A stretch of DNA of 34,839 nucleotides from CAYQCE01 sp964415885 (lineage in GTDB: Bacteria; Zixibacteria; MSB-5A5; JAABVY01; JAHJOQ01), in NCBI GenBank assembly GCA_964415885.1, contig CAYQCE010000037.1, positions 1 through 34,839 of the forward strand, written 5' to 3'. Position 1 is the stretch's first letter. Each line of letters begins with the position of its first letter. Position numbers and translations under genes: made by a program. The notes beneath the pieces were generated by a model. It did no database searches and was not told the DNA's origin. It saw only the letters and a list, made by a program, of their open reading frames with translations. This document shows, piece by piece, positions 8,333-16,203 of this stretch.

Positions 8333-8983
8333 TTATGGATGCAATTTACGGTTATAATCGAGCGAAAATGATAAATATTCGAGCTCCATAGCCATGTTCT
8401 CGTTCCTGAGATGCACGTGCTCCGGAACCTTCAGATTGATGGGCGCGAAATTCAGGATCCCCGTAATTCCCGCCTTCACTACATCATCGACAATTGACTG
8501 GGCAACTGAAGCGGGTACGGCGATTATCACTATCTCGATTTTGGCGTCTTTGAGCTCTTTCTGGATGTCCTTTGAGTCCGAAACGACTATACCCTTGTGG
8601 TTTGAGCCGATTTTCCGCTGATCGTTGTCGAAAAGCTTCTTGATTACAAAACCCTGCCTCTGGAATTCCTTGTACGACACGAGCGCGGATCCAATATTAC
8701 CGATCCCGACCAGAGCCACATTCCACGTACGGTTTACACCGAGAATCTCGGCGATCTTGTTGCGCAACTCGGTTACCGGGTATCCAAGCCCGCGAGTGCC
8801 GAATGAGCCGAAGAAGGACAGATCCTTACGTACCTGCGCCGGCGTAAGTTTCTCTCGCTTGGCCAGTTCCTTGGATGAAATTGTTTCATAGCTCTCGCGT
8901 TCGAGCTGCTGCAGCGCCCTGTAGTAGATAGACAGGCGATGTATGGTCGATTCCGAAATTCTTCTCTTGGTGTTACTTGCCAT
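8333..8983 (-). CDS. rex: Redox-sensing transcriptional repressor Rex
   Basis: Rex binds DNA when NAD+ is high and lets go when NADH rises, turning on fermentation and NADH-reoxidising genes. The 216-residue protein has the N-terminal winged helix (about 10-75, with the PAQVRKDLSFFG helix typical of Rex), a Rossmann NAD(H) domain beginning at GIGNIGSAL, and a C-terminal swapped helix. The ATG at 8983 is chosen because AAGGGAG precedes it; an upstream start would cross the Rex operator. A perfect operator lies at 9013-9030 on its own promoter, and another near-perfect one at 11700-11717 before the ior-buk-ptb operon, so two targets are visible in this window. Confidence 0.95.
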   Translation of the reverse strand: MASNTKRRISESTIHRLSIYYRALQQLERESYETISSKELAKREKLTPAQVRKDLSFFGSFGTRGLGYPVTELRNKIAEILGVNRTWNVALVGIGNIGSALVSYKEFQRQGFVIKKLFDNDQRKIGSNHKGIVVSDSKDIQKELKDAKIEIVIIAVPASVAQSIVDDVVKAGITGILNFAPINLKVPEHVHLRNENMAMELEYLSFSLDYNRKLHP

Positions 8984-9012
8984 TGACACTCCCTTGCAAT
9001 CATGCCGAGGTG

Positions 9013-9030
9013 TTGTGAAAGGATTCACAA
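9013..9030. promoter_or_regulatory. Rex operator at the rex promoter (autoregulation)
   Basis: TTGTGAAAGGATTCACAA is a perfect 7-4-7 palindrome matching the known Rex site TTGTGAA-N4-TTCACAA. It lies just downstream of the rex -10 box and covers the expected transcription start. Confidence 0.9.
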
Positions 9031-9036
9031 CCGCCA

Positions 9037-9065
9037 AAATTAAGCCTATCGCAGGGTCGTGTCAA
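9037..9065 (-). promoter_or_regulatory. Sigma70-type promoter for rex
   Basis: On the minus strand TTGACA (9065-9060), a 17-base spacer and TAATTT (9042-9037). The start point, near 9030, falls in the Rex palindrome. Confidence 0.75.
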
Positions 9066-9205
9066 GTGAAATTAGTAACAATCTTCGCTCCCGGCACACC
9101 GAACCTCCCGCGCGCGTCTGCCATGTAACACGTTATCCTGATTGAGGTACGACGCCCTCATACGGATCGTTGCCCGACGAACTGCTCTCGCAGACAAATG
9201 CGATA

Positions 9206-9553
9206 CTAAACATAGGCACCGAAGCTGAGTATCGCTTCCTCTGGATCATCATGGATGTCGAAGACTTCGGCGAGCCTCGTAATAGTCACAATCTTCTCGA
9301 TCTTGTCGGTCAAATTAGTGAGCTTCAGTTCGCCATAGTTTCGCTTGAAACAGTTGTGGTGATGAATCAAAGTGCGAATCCCGGCCGAGGAAATCCAATC
9401 GCAGCCGCCCAGATCGACAATGGCCCTGTTATATCCGCGTCCGATTACCGCATAGAGCTTGTCATCGAGTATCTCCGCCTCATTGTGACCAGCTATTCTG
9501 CCCCTGACCTTGAGCATTGCTACTCCGTCACGATCGCTTGTCGTGACCCTCAT
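9206..9553 (-). CDS. STAS-domain anti-sigma factor antagonist
   Basis: A second 115-residue STAS protein with the strand-helix pattern of the family and a WISSAGIRTL motif where the phosphorylatable serine sits. It is clearly related to the rsbV product (shared LTDKIEKIVTITRLAEVFD-type C-terminal region) but has a more basic, His-rich middle. A strong ribosome binding site (GGAGGT) precedes it. It could feed the same RsbW kinase or a different partner. It is separated from the rsb unit by rex and the exported-protein gene. Confidence 0.9.
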   Translation of the reverse strand: MRVTTSDRDGVAMLKVRGRIAGHNEAEILDDKLYAVIGRGYNRAIVDLGGCDWISSAGIRTLIHHHNCFKRNYGELKLTNLTDKIEKIVTITRLAEVFDIHDDPEEAILSFGAYV

Positions 9554-9748
9554 ATCTACCTCCTGTGAATCTATTAGTCAACGAAGCGATCTATCGAATC
9601 TGAGGATGTCGGTCGCAGATGCTGAATCGTGTGCGGTTGCCGGGAGGAACCATACCAGCCACCATTTTCAATATACGAGTGTTTCTAAGAAAAGAAACAT
9701 CTTTTCTGCGGGTTTTTCTGGGGATGAGATGCGATTTGAGATCTGCGG

Positions 9749-10201
9749 TCAGCGGTCTTCGAGGAGGCGTTTGGTCATCTTCTCCCGATGCGAGAACATC
9801 TCCGCAAGCCTTCGCTCGGCGGTCCCCCTGCCGAAGATGCGCCCGAGAAACCCGAGTGGGAGTTCGTAACGGACAGTGTCGAGGACCCGTGATTCAGTTT
9901 CAGAGAGCGCCTCGAAACTGTGTTCATGTATCCAGGCCTTGAAAACTCCCGATATCTGCTTGTCGACGAAACGATGTGGTGGCTCGAATTCCGTTATGAC
10001 GAGCTTCCAGACGTTGTTCAGCAGCCTGTCTTTGACTCGCAGATGGACCTCGGAGCCGAGAGAAAGAGGAGTATCCGCCCGAATAATATCAATCTCTGTA
10101 TCTTCCGGCGATATTCGCTTGAGATTGTCAAGATCGGCGTGGAAATCGAAAACATCCTCTACTCTTGCACGAACAGTAAACTCGTTTCTAAATATCAGCA
10201 T
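9749..10201 (-). CDS. SRPBCC-fold ligand-binding protein
   Basis: A 150-residue protein of the START/polyketide-cyclase-like superfamily. Evidence is the opening F..EFTVRA..EDVFDFHADLDNLKRISPED, typical of the first strand and helices around the ligand cavity, then the alternating strands and the long C-terminal helix (GTAERRLAEMFSHREKM). Such proteins bind small hydrophobic molecules; the ligand cannot be named. It follows the macro-domain gene by 15 bases, so the two are likely one transcript. No Shine-Dalgarno stands out. Confidence 0.82.
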   Translation of the reverse strand: MLIFRNEFTVRARVEDVFDFHADLDNLKRISPEDTEIDIIRADTPLSLGSEVHLRVKDRLLNNVWKLVITEFEPPHRFVDKQISGVFKAWIHEHSFEALSETESRVLDTVRYELPLGFLGRIFGRGTAERRLAEMFSHREKMTKRLLEDR

Positions 10202-10216
10202 AACACCGGGACGATC

Positions 10217-10723
10217 TCACAGGATCTGTTTCTTGACATCCTCGAACGCCTTCATCGTGGCATTATCGAAGAGCACAAAGTGAACGATCTTGACATACTT
10301 AGCATCAAAATCGCGTACAGTGCCTGTCATGATATCCGCGCATTTCGATGCATCAAACCCGCCGACACCTGTGCCGATCGCGGGAAAAGCGATCGAGGAG
10401 ATCTTCAGTCTCTCTGCAACTTCAAGTGCCGATTTCGTCGACTCGCGAATCAGCTCCTCGCTCGTCCTCAAGTCCTGCCCCATTCCGGCGGCGTGTATGA
10501 CGTAGTCAGCGCGCAGTATCCCGGCTGTTGTTTCGATAGCCCCTCCGGGTTCGACAGGCCCCTTCGATCGAGCTTCATCCTCGATCTTCTGGCCGCCTTT
10601 GGCCTTGATAGCTCCGGCGACACCGGAGCCCATCCAGAGTTCATTGTTTGCAGCATTGACGATGGCGTTACAATTGGACTCCGTAATGTCGCCCTGCAGT
10701 ATCTCGATAGCAATTCTTCCCAT
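10217..10723 (-). CDS. Macro-domain ADP-ribose-binding protein/hydrolase
   Basis: A 168-residue stand-alone macro domain, the usual size for bacterial O-acetyl-ADP-ribose deacetylases and ADP-ribosyl hydrolases (YmdB/MacroD type). Motifs: GDIT near the N-terminus, the catalytic-loop NAANNELWMGSGVAGAI, and the phosphate-binding loop PAIGTGVGGF. A GGGGAGG ribosome binding site and a very good promoter precede it. No ADP-ribosyltransferase is nearby, so a toxin-antidote pair like DarT-DarG is not indicated. The likely role is removal of ADP-ribose or O-acetyl-ADP-ribose. Confidence 0.93.
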   Translation of the reverse strand: MGRIAIEILQGDITESNCNAIVNAANNELWMGSGVAGAIKAKGGQKIEDEARSKGPVEPGGAIETTAGILRADYVIHAAGMGQDLRTSEELIRESTKSALEVAERLKISSIAFPAIGTGVGGFDASKCADIMTGTVRDFDAKYVKIVHFVLFDNATMKAFEDVKKQIL

Positions 10724-10762
10724 TCCTCCCCACTTTCGGCCGAGAGTTATTGATGATGGTTC

Positions 10763-10791
10763 ATTCTAATCTCAAAAGGAGTAACTGTCAA
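10763..10791 (-). promoter_or_regulatory. Sigma70-type promoter for the macro-domain gene
   Basis: On the minus strand TTGACA (10791-10786), a 17-base spacer and TAGAAT (10768-10763), close to consensus. Its -35 box is one arm of an inverted repeat described in the findings. Confidence 0.7.
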
Positions 10792-10813
10792 CAGAGTGTT
10801 GATGTTGATGATG

Positions 10814-10842
10814 TTGACAGTGAGCGGGAACTCCTGTATTTC
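10814..10842 (+). promoter_or_regulatory. Possible divergent promoter toward 11246
   Basis: TTGACA (10814-10819), a 17-base spacer and TATTTC (10837-10842). The -10 is poor. It would transcribe the 520-base gap toward the basic DNA-binding protein, giving a leader of about 400 bases. Confidence 0.35.
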
Positions 10843-11235
10843 ATCTGTCCGGATAGACAAAAGCGTCGTTGAGAGGGCAGAACACAGAAATCCTGACCGA
10901 TGATCCTGTCTTATTTTTGGACAGATTAGTTGACCGGCCTCCGACGCGGATGAAAACTCAATTGGCACGACAGATTTCTGGCTCATAAGCCTTTTGTATA
11001 CAGCAAGTTACAGTGTCACATCGATGCACAAGCGCCTCTGATGCGGTTCAACTTGCAAGGGCTTATTGCCCAACGAATTGCGCGCGATTTTCTAAAGCTT
11101 TCGCCCAGCACGCCGAAAAAAACAAAGACAATACGATAAAAAGGAGAGGAGATTTCCTCAAGTCGGAAGGGAAGAAGGAATATGCCTCCGGCGATGTGGT
11201 GGAAAGCTTCTCAAAATGCTCTATTGGTTTAAGGA
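10843..11235. other. Gap without a convincing gene
   Basis: About 400 bases with no recognisable protein. A short CTGTC...GACAG hairpin around a T-rich loop lies near 10908-10926, and an A-rich tract near 11116-11145 could help a promoter for the next gene. Short open frames here have unremarkable composition and no ribosome binding sites. Confidence 0.5.
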
Positions 11236-11245
11236 GGAGTAACAA

Positions 11246-11575
11246 ATGGTAAGACGTTCAAACCGTCGCAGTCGTATCGCCAGGGGCCGTACGACCAGAA
11301 CCACACGCACTCGCAGAAGCGCCAGAAGCGCTCGTCCGCGCACTCGCACGACAACGCGCAACCCCCGCACCACCAACCGTCGTCGGACAGCCAACTTCAA
11401 GCCGTGGACCCCGAGTGATGTCAAGCAGCTTCGCAAGATGTATCGCGACACCCCGAACAAGGAAGTCGCCAAGAAGCTCGGTCGCTCGATCTCTGCCGTT
11501 CAGGGCAAAGCCGGCGATCTCGGTCTGAAGAAGACTCAGTCCTACCTTCGCAAGATGCGTCAGGGCTGGCGTTAA
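11246..11575 (+). CDS. Arginine-rich small DNA-binding protein with Myb/SANT-like domain
   Basis: A 109-residue, extremely basic protein in two parts. Residues 1-50 are a low-complexity Arg/Thr/Ser tail with about 20 arginines. Residues 52-100 form a helix-turn-helix resembling SANT/Myb or GcrA-like domains: WTPSDVKQLRKMY, EVAKKLGRSISAVQGKAGDLGL. The architecture, a disordered cationic tail plus a small DNA-binding domain, recalls histone-H1-like nucleoid proteins. Sequence-specific versus general binding cannot be decided. Expression is probably high: a near-perfect AAGGAGGAG ribosome binding site stands before it and a strong terminator after it, as a single-gene unit. Confidence 0.85.
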   Translation: MVRRSNRRSRIARGRTTRTTRTRRSARSARPRTRTTTRNPRTTNRRRTANFKPWTPSDVKQLRKMYRDTPNKEVAKKLGRSISAVQGKAGDLGLKKTQSYLRKMRQGWR

Positions 11576-11598
11576 GCCGAACAGTTTCTTTCTATGAT

Positions 11599-11627
11599 AA
11601 AAGGCGGCTCTGATGAGTCGCCTTTTT
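11599..11627 (+). terminator. Intrinsic terminator after the basic DNA-binding protein
   Basis: AAAAGGCGGCT pairs with AGTCGCCTTTT (one G-U pair), loop CTGATG, ending in a T run. Confidence 0.85.
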
Positions 11628-11699
11628 CTTATGCTCTCTTGACAGCATCATTTCAGTTACTATCCGAACTGCCCGGCGGCGAGTCACCATGCACGGCCA

Positions 11700-11717
11700 T
11701 TGTGAATTTTTTCCCAA
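11700..11717. promoter_or_regulatory. Rex operator of the ior-buk-ptb operon
   Basis: TTGTGAATTTTTTCCCAA matches the Rex site TTGTGAA-N4-TTCACAA at 13 of 14 arm positions. It ends six bases before the -35 box of the operon promoter. The same window encodes Rex and has a perfect site at rex. Confidence 0.8.
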
Positions 11718-11722
11718 AGCGT

Positions 11723-11751
11723 TTGACACACAGGCGTTTCAAATGTACATT
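11723..11751 (+). promoter_or_regulatory. Sigma70-type promoter for iorA-iorB-buk-ptb-ptb2
   Basis: TTGACA (11723-11728), a 17-base spacer and TACATT (11746-11751), giving a leader of about 35 bases before the iorA ATG. Confidence 0.75.
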
Positions 11752-11792
11752 CCGACAGTGTTTAAGTAGCCTTGTTGCAAGGAGTGAATGGT

Positions 11793-13577
11793 ATGAAAGT
11801 ATTGCTGTCGGGTAACGAAGCAGTAGCGCGAGGGGCATACGAAGCGGACATCAAGATCGCTACCGCATACCCCGGTACTCCATCCACCGAGATTCTCGAA
11901 ACGATCGCGATGGAGTACAAGAACATATATGCTGAATGGTCGCCGAATGAAAAGGTTGCGTTCGAGGTCGCAACCGGAGCGTCGATGTCGGGCGCAAGAT
12001 GTCTCGTTGCGATGAAACATGTCGGCCTGAATGTCGCCGCGGATCCGTTTATGACATTTGCGTACACGGGAGTCAAGGGCGGGTTCATCGTTATCTCCGC
12101 CGACGACCCGTCGATGCACTCATCGCAGAACGAACAGGACAACAGATTCTACGCAAAGTTCGCGCAGATCCCAATGCTGGAGCCGTGCGACTCGCAGGAG
12201 GCGAAAGACTTCGTCAAGATCGGACTCGATATATCCGAGGAGTACGATACGCCGGTGCTTCTCAGACTCGTGACGCGTATTTCCCATTCGAAATGCGTCG
12301 TTGAGCTGTCTGACGCTGTATCGACAGAGACTACCGGATTTGAGCGTGACATACCCAAATACGTTATGGTTCCGGGTCATGCTCGTATGCGACGAAAAAT
12401 CGTAATCGAGAGGCTCGAAAAGCTGAAAGCCCTGTCTGACAAGACTGACCTGAATCGAATAGAGAAAGGCAAGCCCGAAGTCGGTATCATAACGGCAGGA
12501 ATAGCCTATCAGTATGCCAGGGAGGCGTTCCCGGATGCATCCTACCTTAAGCTCGGCATGCCGTACCCGCTCCCGGAAAAGAAAATCCGCGAGTTTGCAG
12601 ATTCGGTCGACAGGCTGTTTGTCGTCGAGGAGCTCGAACCGTTCCTGGAAGAACAGATCAAAACGATGGGGATCGAGTGCGAAGGCAAAGAGTGGTTCAC
12701 GAATTACGGAGAGCTTTCGAGCGCGATCGTGGAAGAGGGCTTTGTCAAGGCCGGAGTGCTCCACAAGCGCACTATCGAATTCATCGATCCCGAGCAGCTC
12801 TTCCCGCGTCCACCGGTCCTATGTCCCGGCTGCCCGCACCGCGGAGTATTTACGGTGCTGAAAAAACTCAAGGTGCCGGTTACGGGTGATATCGGCTGCT
12901 ACACACTCGGGGCACTTGAGCCGCTCTCATCGATGGACTCCTGCGTTTGCATGGGAGCATCGATTGGCGAGGCGATCGGAATCGCAAAGGCCGGCGGAGC
13001 CGGCAAGGGCGTTGTCGCCGCAATAGGCGATTCGACATTCCTTCACTCGGGAGTAACCGGGCTCCTCGACGCCGCCTACAACAAAGCCAACATCACGGTT
13101 GTGATTCTCGATAACCGCACGACAGCCATGACCGGAGGGCAGCACCATCCCGGTACGGGCACCACGCTCATGGGCGAAAAGTCGTTCGAGGTTGATTTCG
13201 TAAAGCTGTGCGAGGCTTGCGGCGTGAAAGACATTCATCTCGTCGACGCCTACAAGCTGGACGAGACCCGCGAGGCGTTCAAGTCGAGTTTCGAACATGA
13301 TGGACCATCGGTGGTTATCACTAACAGACCGTGCGCCCTGATGCCGCGAAAAATCAAGGAGCAGCCGTACACGGTAGTTTCCGAAGCTTGCAACGGCTGT
13401 AAACTCTGCTTCCGCGTGGGATGTCCCGCCATATACGCATCCAAGGAGCTGACAAAGAAGGGGCATCCGAAAGCTGTCATAGATGCCGATCAGTGCACCG
13501 GCTGCACGATCTGTGCTCAGGTCTGCCCGGAGAACGCAATAGTGCTGGATGAAACCGCTAAAGTCCCCGCGAGGTGA
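11793..13577 (+). CDS. iorA: Indolepyruvate:ferredoxin oxidoreductase alpha subunit
   Basis: With IorB it oxidises aryl-pyruvates (and some related 2-oxoacids) to acyl-CoA, CO2 and reduced ferredoxin. The 594-residue protein has the N-terminal pyrimidine-binding half (TAYPGTPSTEI near the start), the TPP half with CPGCPHRG, GDIGCYTLG, and GDS at 412-414 leading to LDNRTTAMTGG, then two C-terminal 4Fe-4S motifs (CNGCKLC...CP and CTGCTICAQVCP). The ATG at 11793 has AAGGAG 8 bases upstream; a TTG at 11772 would add seven residues and lacks one. It heads a five-gene operon with only a few bases between genes, under a Rex site. Substrate range beyond aromatic 2-oxoacids is unknown. Confidence 0.95.
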   Translation: MKVLLSGNEAVARGAYEADIKIATAYPGTPSTEILETIAMEYKNIYAEWSPNEKVAFEVATGASMSGARCLVAMKHVGLNVAADPFMTFAYTGVKGGFIVISADDPSMHSSQNEQDNRFYAKFAQIPMLEPCDSQEAKDFVKIGLDISEEYDTPVLLRLVTRISHSKCVVELSDAVSTETTGFERDIPKYVMVPGHARMRRKIVIERLEKLKALSDKTDLNRIEKGKPEVGIITAGIAYQYAREAFPDASYLKLGMPYPLPEKKIREFADSVDRLFVVEELEPFLEEQIKTMGIECEGKEWFTNYGELSSAIVEEGFVKAGVLHKRTIEFIDPEQLFPRPPVLCPGCPHRGVFTVLKKLKVPVTGDIGCYTLGALEPLSSMDSCVCMGASIGEAIGIAKAGGAGKGVVAAIGDSTFLHSGVTGLLDAAYNKANITVVILDNRTTAMTGGQHHPGTGTTLMGEKSFEVDFVKLCEACGVKDIHLVDAYKLDETREAFKSSFEHDGPSVVITNRPCALMPRKIKEQPYTVVSEACNGCKLCFRVGCPAIYASKELTKKGHPKAVIDADQCTGCTICAQVCPENAIVLDETAKVPAR

Positions 13578-13580
13578 GGC

Positions 13581-14186
13581 ATGGAGAAGAAAGAAATTAA
13601 CATATTGATCGTAGGTGTCGGTGGCCAGGGAGTTCTTCTCGCCTCCGAAATACTGTCGCTGCTCGCTATTGAAGTTGGGATGGATGTCAAGAAGTCTGAG
13701 GTTCACGGAATGAGCCAGCGCGGCGGAGTTGTGTCATCGCATGTCAGGATAGCCGAGAAGGTATATTCGCCGACTCTGAACTTCGGCGAGGCCGATGTCG
13801 TACTCTCATTCGAGTCTGCCGAAGCGCTCCGGGCGCTGCCATGGCTAAGGAAAGGCGGCACAATGATAACGTCACATACACGGCTCGTCCCGCCAATTAC
13901 GACAATCGGCAAGTTCAACTATCCGGATGATCCGATAGGCGAGCTGAAGCAGAAGAATATCGATCTGAAAGACACCGATGCCGACACGATCGCCAGAGAA
14001 CTCGGAAATCCCCGGCTCGTAAATACGATTCTTCTTGGAGTACTGTCCAATTCTCTCGATATTCCGGAGGAATCGTGGCTCGATGTTATCAAGAAACGGG
14101 TACCGCCAAAATTCGTCGACCTGAATCTCGAGGCTTTCAAACGCGGCCGCTCGCTGACGTTTGAGACAGCAGCCATGGAGGGGTAA
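13581..14186 (+). CDS. iorB: Indolepyruvate:ferredoxin oxidoreductase beta subunit
   Basis: The gamma-type catalytic-support subunit that pairs with IorA. The 201-residue protein starts with NILIVGVGGQGVLLASEIL, the signature of this family, followed by the SEVHGMSQRGGVVSSHVRI stretch. Length is the usual ~200. It starts three bases after the iorA stop and ends six bases before buk. It carries no iron-sulphur motif, as expected. Confidence 0.95.
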   Translation: MEKKEINILIVGVGGQGVLLASEILSLLAIEVGMDVKKSEVHGMSQRGGVVSSHVRIAEKVYSPTLNFGEADVVLSFESAEALRALPWLRKGGTMITSHTRLVPPITTIGKFNYPDDPIGELKQKNIDLKDTDADTIARELGNPRLVNTILLGVLSNSLDIPEESWLDVIKKRVPPKFVDLNLEAFKRGRSLTFETAAMEG

Positions 14187-14192
14187 TTCGCA

Positions 14193-15263
14193 ATGGCAGA
14201 TGTTGTACCAGTAATTAATCCCGGTTCTACGTCGACCAAGATAGCTATCTGGGCTCGTGAGATGTCTCTGTTCGAGGAGACCGTACGCCACTCCGATGAC
14301 GAACTGAAGCAATTCGACCTCGTGACCGAGCAATTCGATCTCAGATATAGAGCGATCACGCAGGCGTTCGACAAGGCTGGTCTGAAGGAACATGATGTTA
14401 TCGCGATTGCCTGTCGAGGCGCACCACTCAAGCCTCTCGAGGGCGGCACTTACACGGTGAACGATACACTTCTCGAAGACGTCCGGTCGTGCAGGTACTC
14501 GAACCATGCCTCCAATCTCGGCGCCATTATCGGCAATGAGATGGCGAAGGAGTATGGAGTCGATGCATACATCGTGGATCCAATCACGATCGACAATTTC
14601 ATTCCGCAGGCGCGCTATTCCGGCATTCCGGAGATCGAGCGAAAGTGCCGTTCGCACGCTCTCAATATCAAGGCGAACGCTCGCGAAGTGGCGGCAGGAC
14701 TTGCAAGGACCATCGAAGAGACGAATTTCGTCGTCGCCCATATGGGCGGAGGGATCTCTGTCTGCGCGCTCCAAGGCGGCAGGATAATCGATGTCAACGA
14801 TGCCCTTCTCGGATTGGGGCCGTTCTCACCGAACCGAGCCGGAGCGCTACCAATAGGCGGGCTTGTCAAACTCTGCTTCAGCGGAAAATACAGCGAGAAA
14901 GAACTCACCAATAAGCTCTCCAAGGAGAGCGGACTAAGAGCGTATATTGGCACCGAGGACCTGATCGAAGTTGAAGAGAAGATCAAGGGAGGCGACGACA
15001 AAGCCAAAGAGGTCTTCGAGGCAATGGCCTACCAGGTCGCCAAGGAGATCGGTGCCATGTCTGCTGTTCTTGCAGGTGAAATCGACGGTATCATCCTGAC
15101 TGGCGGTATGGCCAACTCGCGGACGCTTCTGGATGAGATCGAGAAATACATCAGACATATTGCGCAGATCTACGAACGGCCCGGTGAACTCGAAATGAGA
15201 GCCCTCGCAGAGGGAGTATTCAGAGTTATCGATAATAAGGAGACTCCGAAGGAGTACCAATAA
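14193..15263 (+). CDS. buk: Butyrate kinase (acyl-phosphate kinase)
   Basis: Forms ATP from butyryl-phosphate or a similar branched or aryl acyl-phosphate. The 356-residue length is typical. ASKHA-fold motifs are present: NPGSTSTKIA near the N-terminus, AHMGGGISVCA, GLGPFSPNRAGALP (usually GEGPFSPERSG), and LTGGMANS toward the C-terminus. The GGAGGGG ribosome binding site is strong. Its stop codon directly abuts the ATG of ptb. Position after iorAB suggests that the real substrates are acyl-phosphates derived from amino-acid 2-oxoacids rather than butyrate as such; this is inference. Confidence 0.95.
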   Translation: MADVVPVINPGSTSTKIAIWAREMSLFEETVRHSDDELKQFDLVTEQFDLRYRAITQAFDKAGLKEHDVIAIACRGAPLKPLEGGTYTVNDTLLEDVRSCRYSNHASNLGAIIGNEMAKEYGVDAYIVDPITIDNFIPQARYSGIPEIERKCRSHALNIKANAREVAAGLARTIEETNFVVAHMGGGISVCALQGGRIIDVNDALLGLGPFSPNRAGALPIGGLVKLCFSGKYSEKELTNKLSKESGLRAYIGTEDLIEVEEKIKGGDDKAKEVFEAMAYQVAKEIGAMSAVLAGEIDGIILTGGMANSRTLLDEIEKYIRHIAQIYERPGELEMRALAEGVFRVIDNKETPKEYQ

Positions 15264-16202
15264 ATGCAACCGATTACGTCATCATCCCGGATCGTGGATG
15301 CCGCAATCGAACTCTCGAAGAAACGGAGGAAGACTGTCGCAGTGGCGGCGGCATCTGACCCGGCGGTTCTTGCTGCCGTAGCGGATGCTGAGAAACTCGG
15401 TATCTGTGATGCTCTTCTCTTTGGTAACGAGGTTCGAATCATGGAGATTGCGGACGAGGAGAAGATCGATGTGTCCAAACTGGTGATAAAGCACTTCAGC
15501 GATCCGAATGAAGCTGCCTATCATGCGGTGAAATCCGCGGATGACGGTCAGGCGGATGTCATAATGAAGGGGTTCGTTGGCACCTCTCAGCTTCTCAAGA
15601 CTGTACTTTCGAAGGACTTCAATCTGCGCGGCAAGAACCCTATGTCGCATACCGCGGTTCTCGATATCCCCGGATATCATAAACTCTTCGGTATCACCGA
15701 CGGTGGCATGGTGGTGAAACCGGATTTCGAGACAAAAGTGCAGGTTATAGAGAACGGTGTCGAGATATTCCGCGCACTCGGCTTCGACAAACCGAAAGTG
15801 GCGCTTTCCGGAGCGATCGACTACGTGCACGAGAACTTCCCGTCCACACTGCTTAACCAGAGACTCGTCGAGCACTTCGAGGCCGGGCAGATCAAGAGTT
15901 GCGAGATCGCGGGACCGATGACGCTTGAGGCCGCAACCAATCGAGATATCGCCAGTCAGCGCGGAATTGACAGCCCGGTCGGCGGCGATGCCGATCTGTT
16001 TGTTGTCGATTCTATCGAAGAATGCAACATAGTATCGAAAGTGCTGATCCTGTTCATAAAGGCGGTTTTCGCGGGTGTGATCATCGGTGCAAAAGTGCCG
16101 ATTTCGCTCGTTTCGCGCACCGACACCGCAGCAAACAAGAAGGCATCGCTTTCGATCGCGTGCCTCGTCGCGGAATACCTCTCACAGAAGGGACGCGAGT
16201 AA
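15264..16202 (+). CDS. ptb: Phosphate butyryltransferase (phosphate acyltransferase family)
   Basis: Exchanges CoA of an acyl-CoA for phosphate, supplying Buk. The 312-residue protein keeps the N-terminal core motifs of the family: MKGFVGTSQLLKTVL, SHTAVLDIPGYHKLFGITDGGM and PDFETKVQVIENGVEI. Its C-terminal half is more divergent: where relatives have DGPLALDNA it has AGPMTLEAA, and the following segment lacks the usual SPVAGDADILL match. SRTDTAANKKASLSIA ends it. It starts immediately after buk. A second, complementary paralogue follows. Confidence 0.92.
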   Translation: MQPITSSSRIVDAAIELSKKRRKTVAVAAASDPAVLAAVADAEKLGICDALLFGNEVRIMEIADEEKIDVSKLVIKHFSDPNEAAYHAVKSADDGQADVIMKGFVGTSQLLKTVLSKDFNLRGKNPMSHTAVLDIPGYHKLFGITDGGMVVKPDFETKVQVIENGVEIFRALGFDKPKVALSGAIDYVHENFPSTLLNQRLVEHFEAGQIKSCEIAGPMTLEAATNRDIASQRGIDSPVGGDADLFVVDSIEECNIVSKVLILFIKAVFAGVIIGAKVPISLVSRTDTAANKKASLSIACLVAEYLSQKGRE

Positions 16203-16203
16203 A

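Noticed and set aside
10217..10723. DarT-DarG-type toxin system
   Set aside because: The macro domain stands alone with an SRPBCC gene; no ADP-ribosyltransferase toxin is near.
10747..10986. 79-codon minus-strand frame upstream of the macro-domain gene
   Set aside because: It spans the macro-domain promoter, has no ribosome binding site and looks like no known protein.
11013..11252. 79-codon plus-strand frame ending at the start of the basic DNA-binding protein
   Set aside because: It starts at a GTG without a Shine-Dalgarno and has unremarkable composition. The short overlap with 11246 is not enough support.
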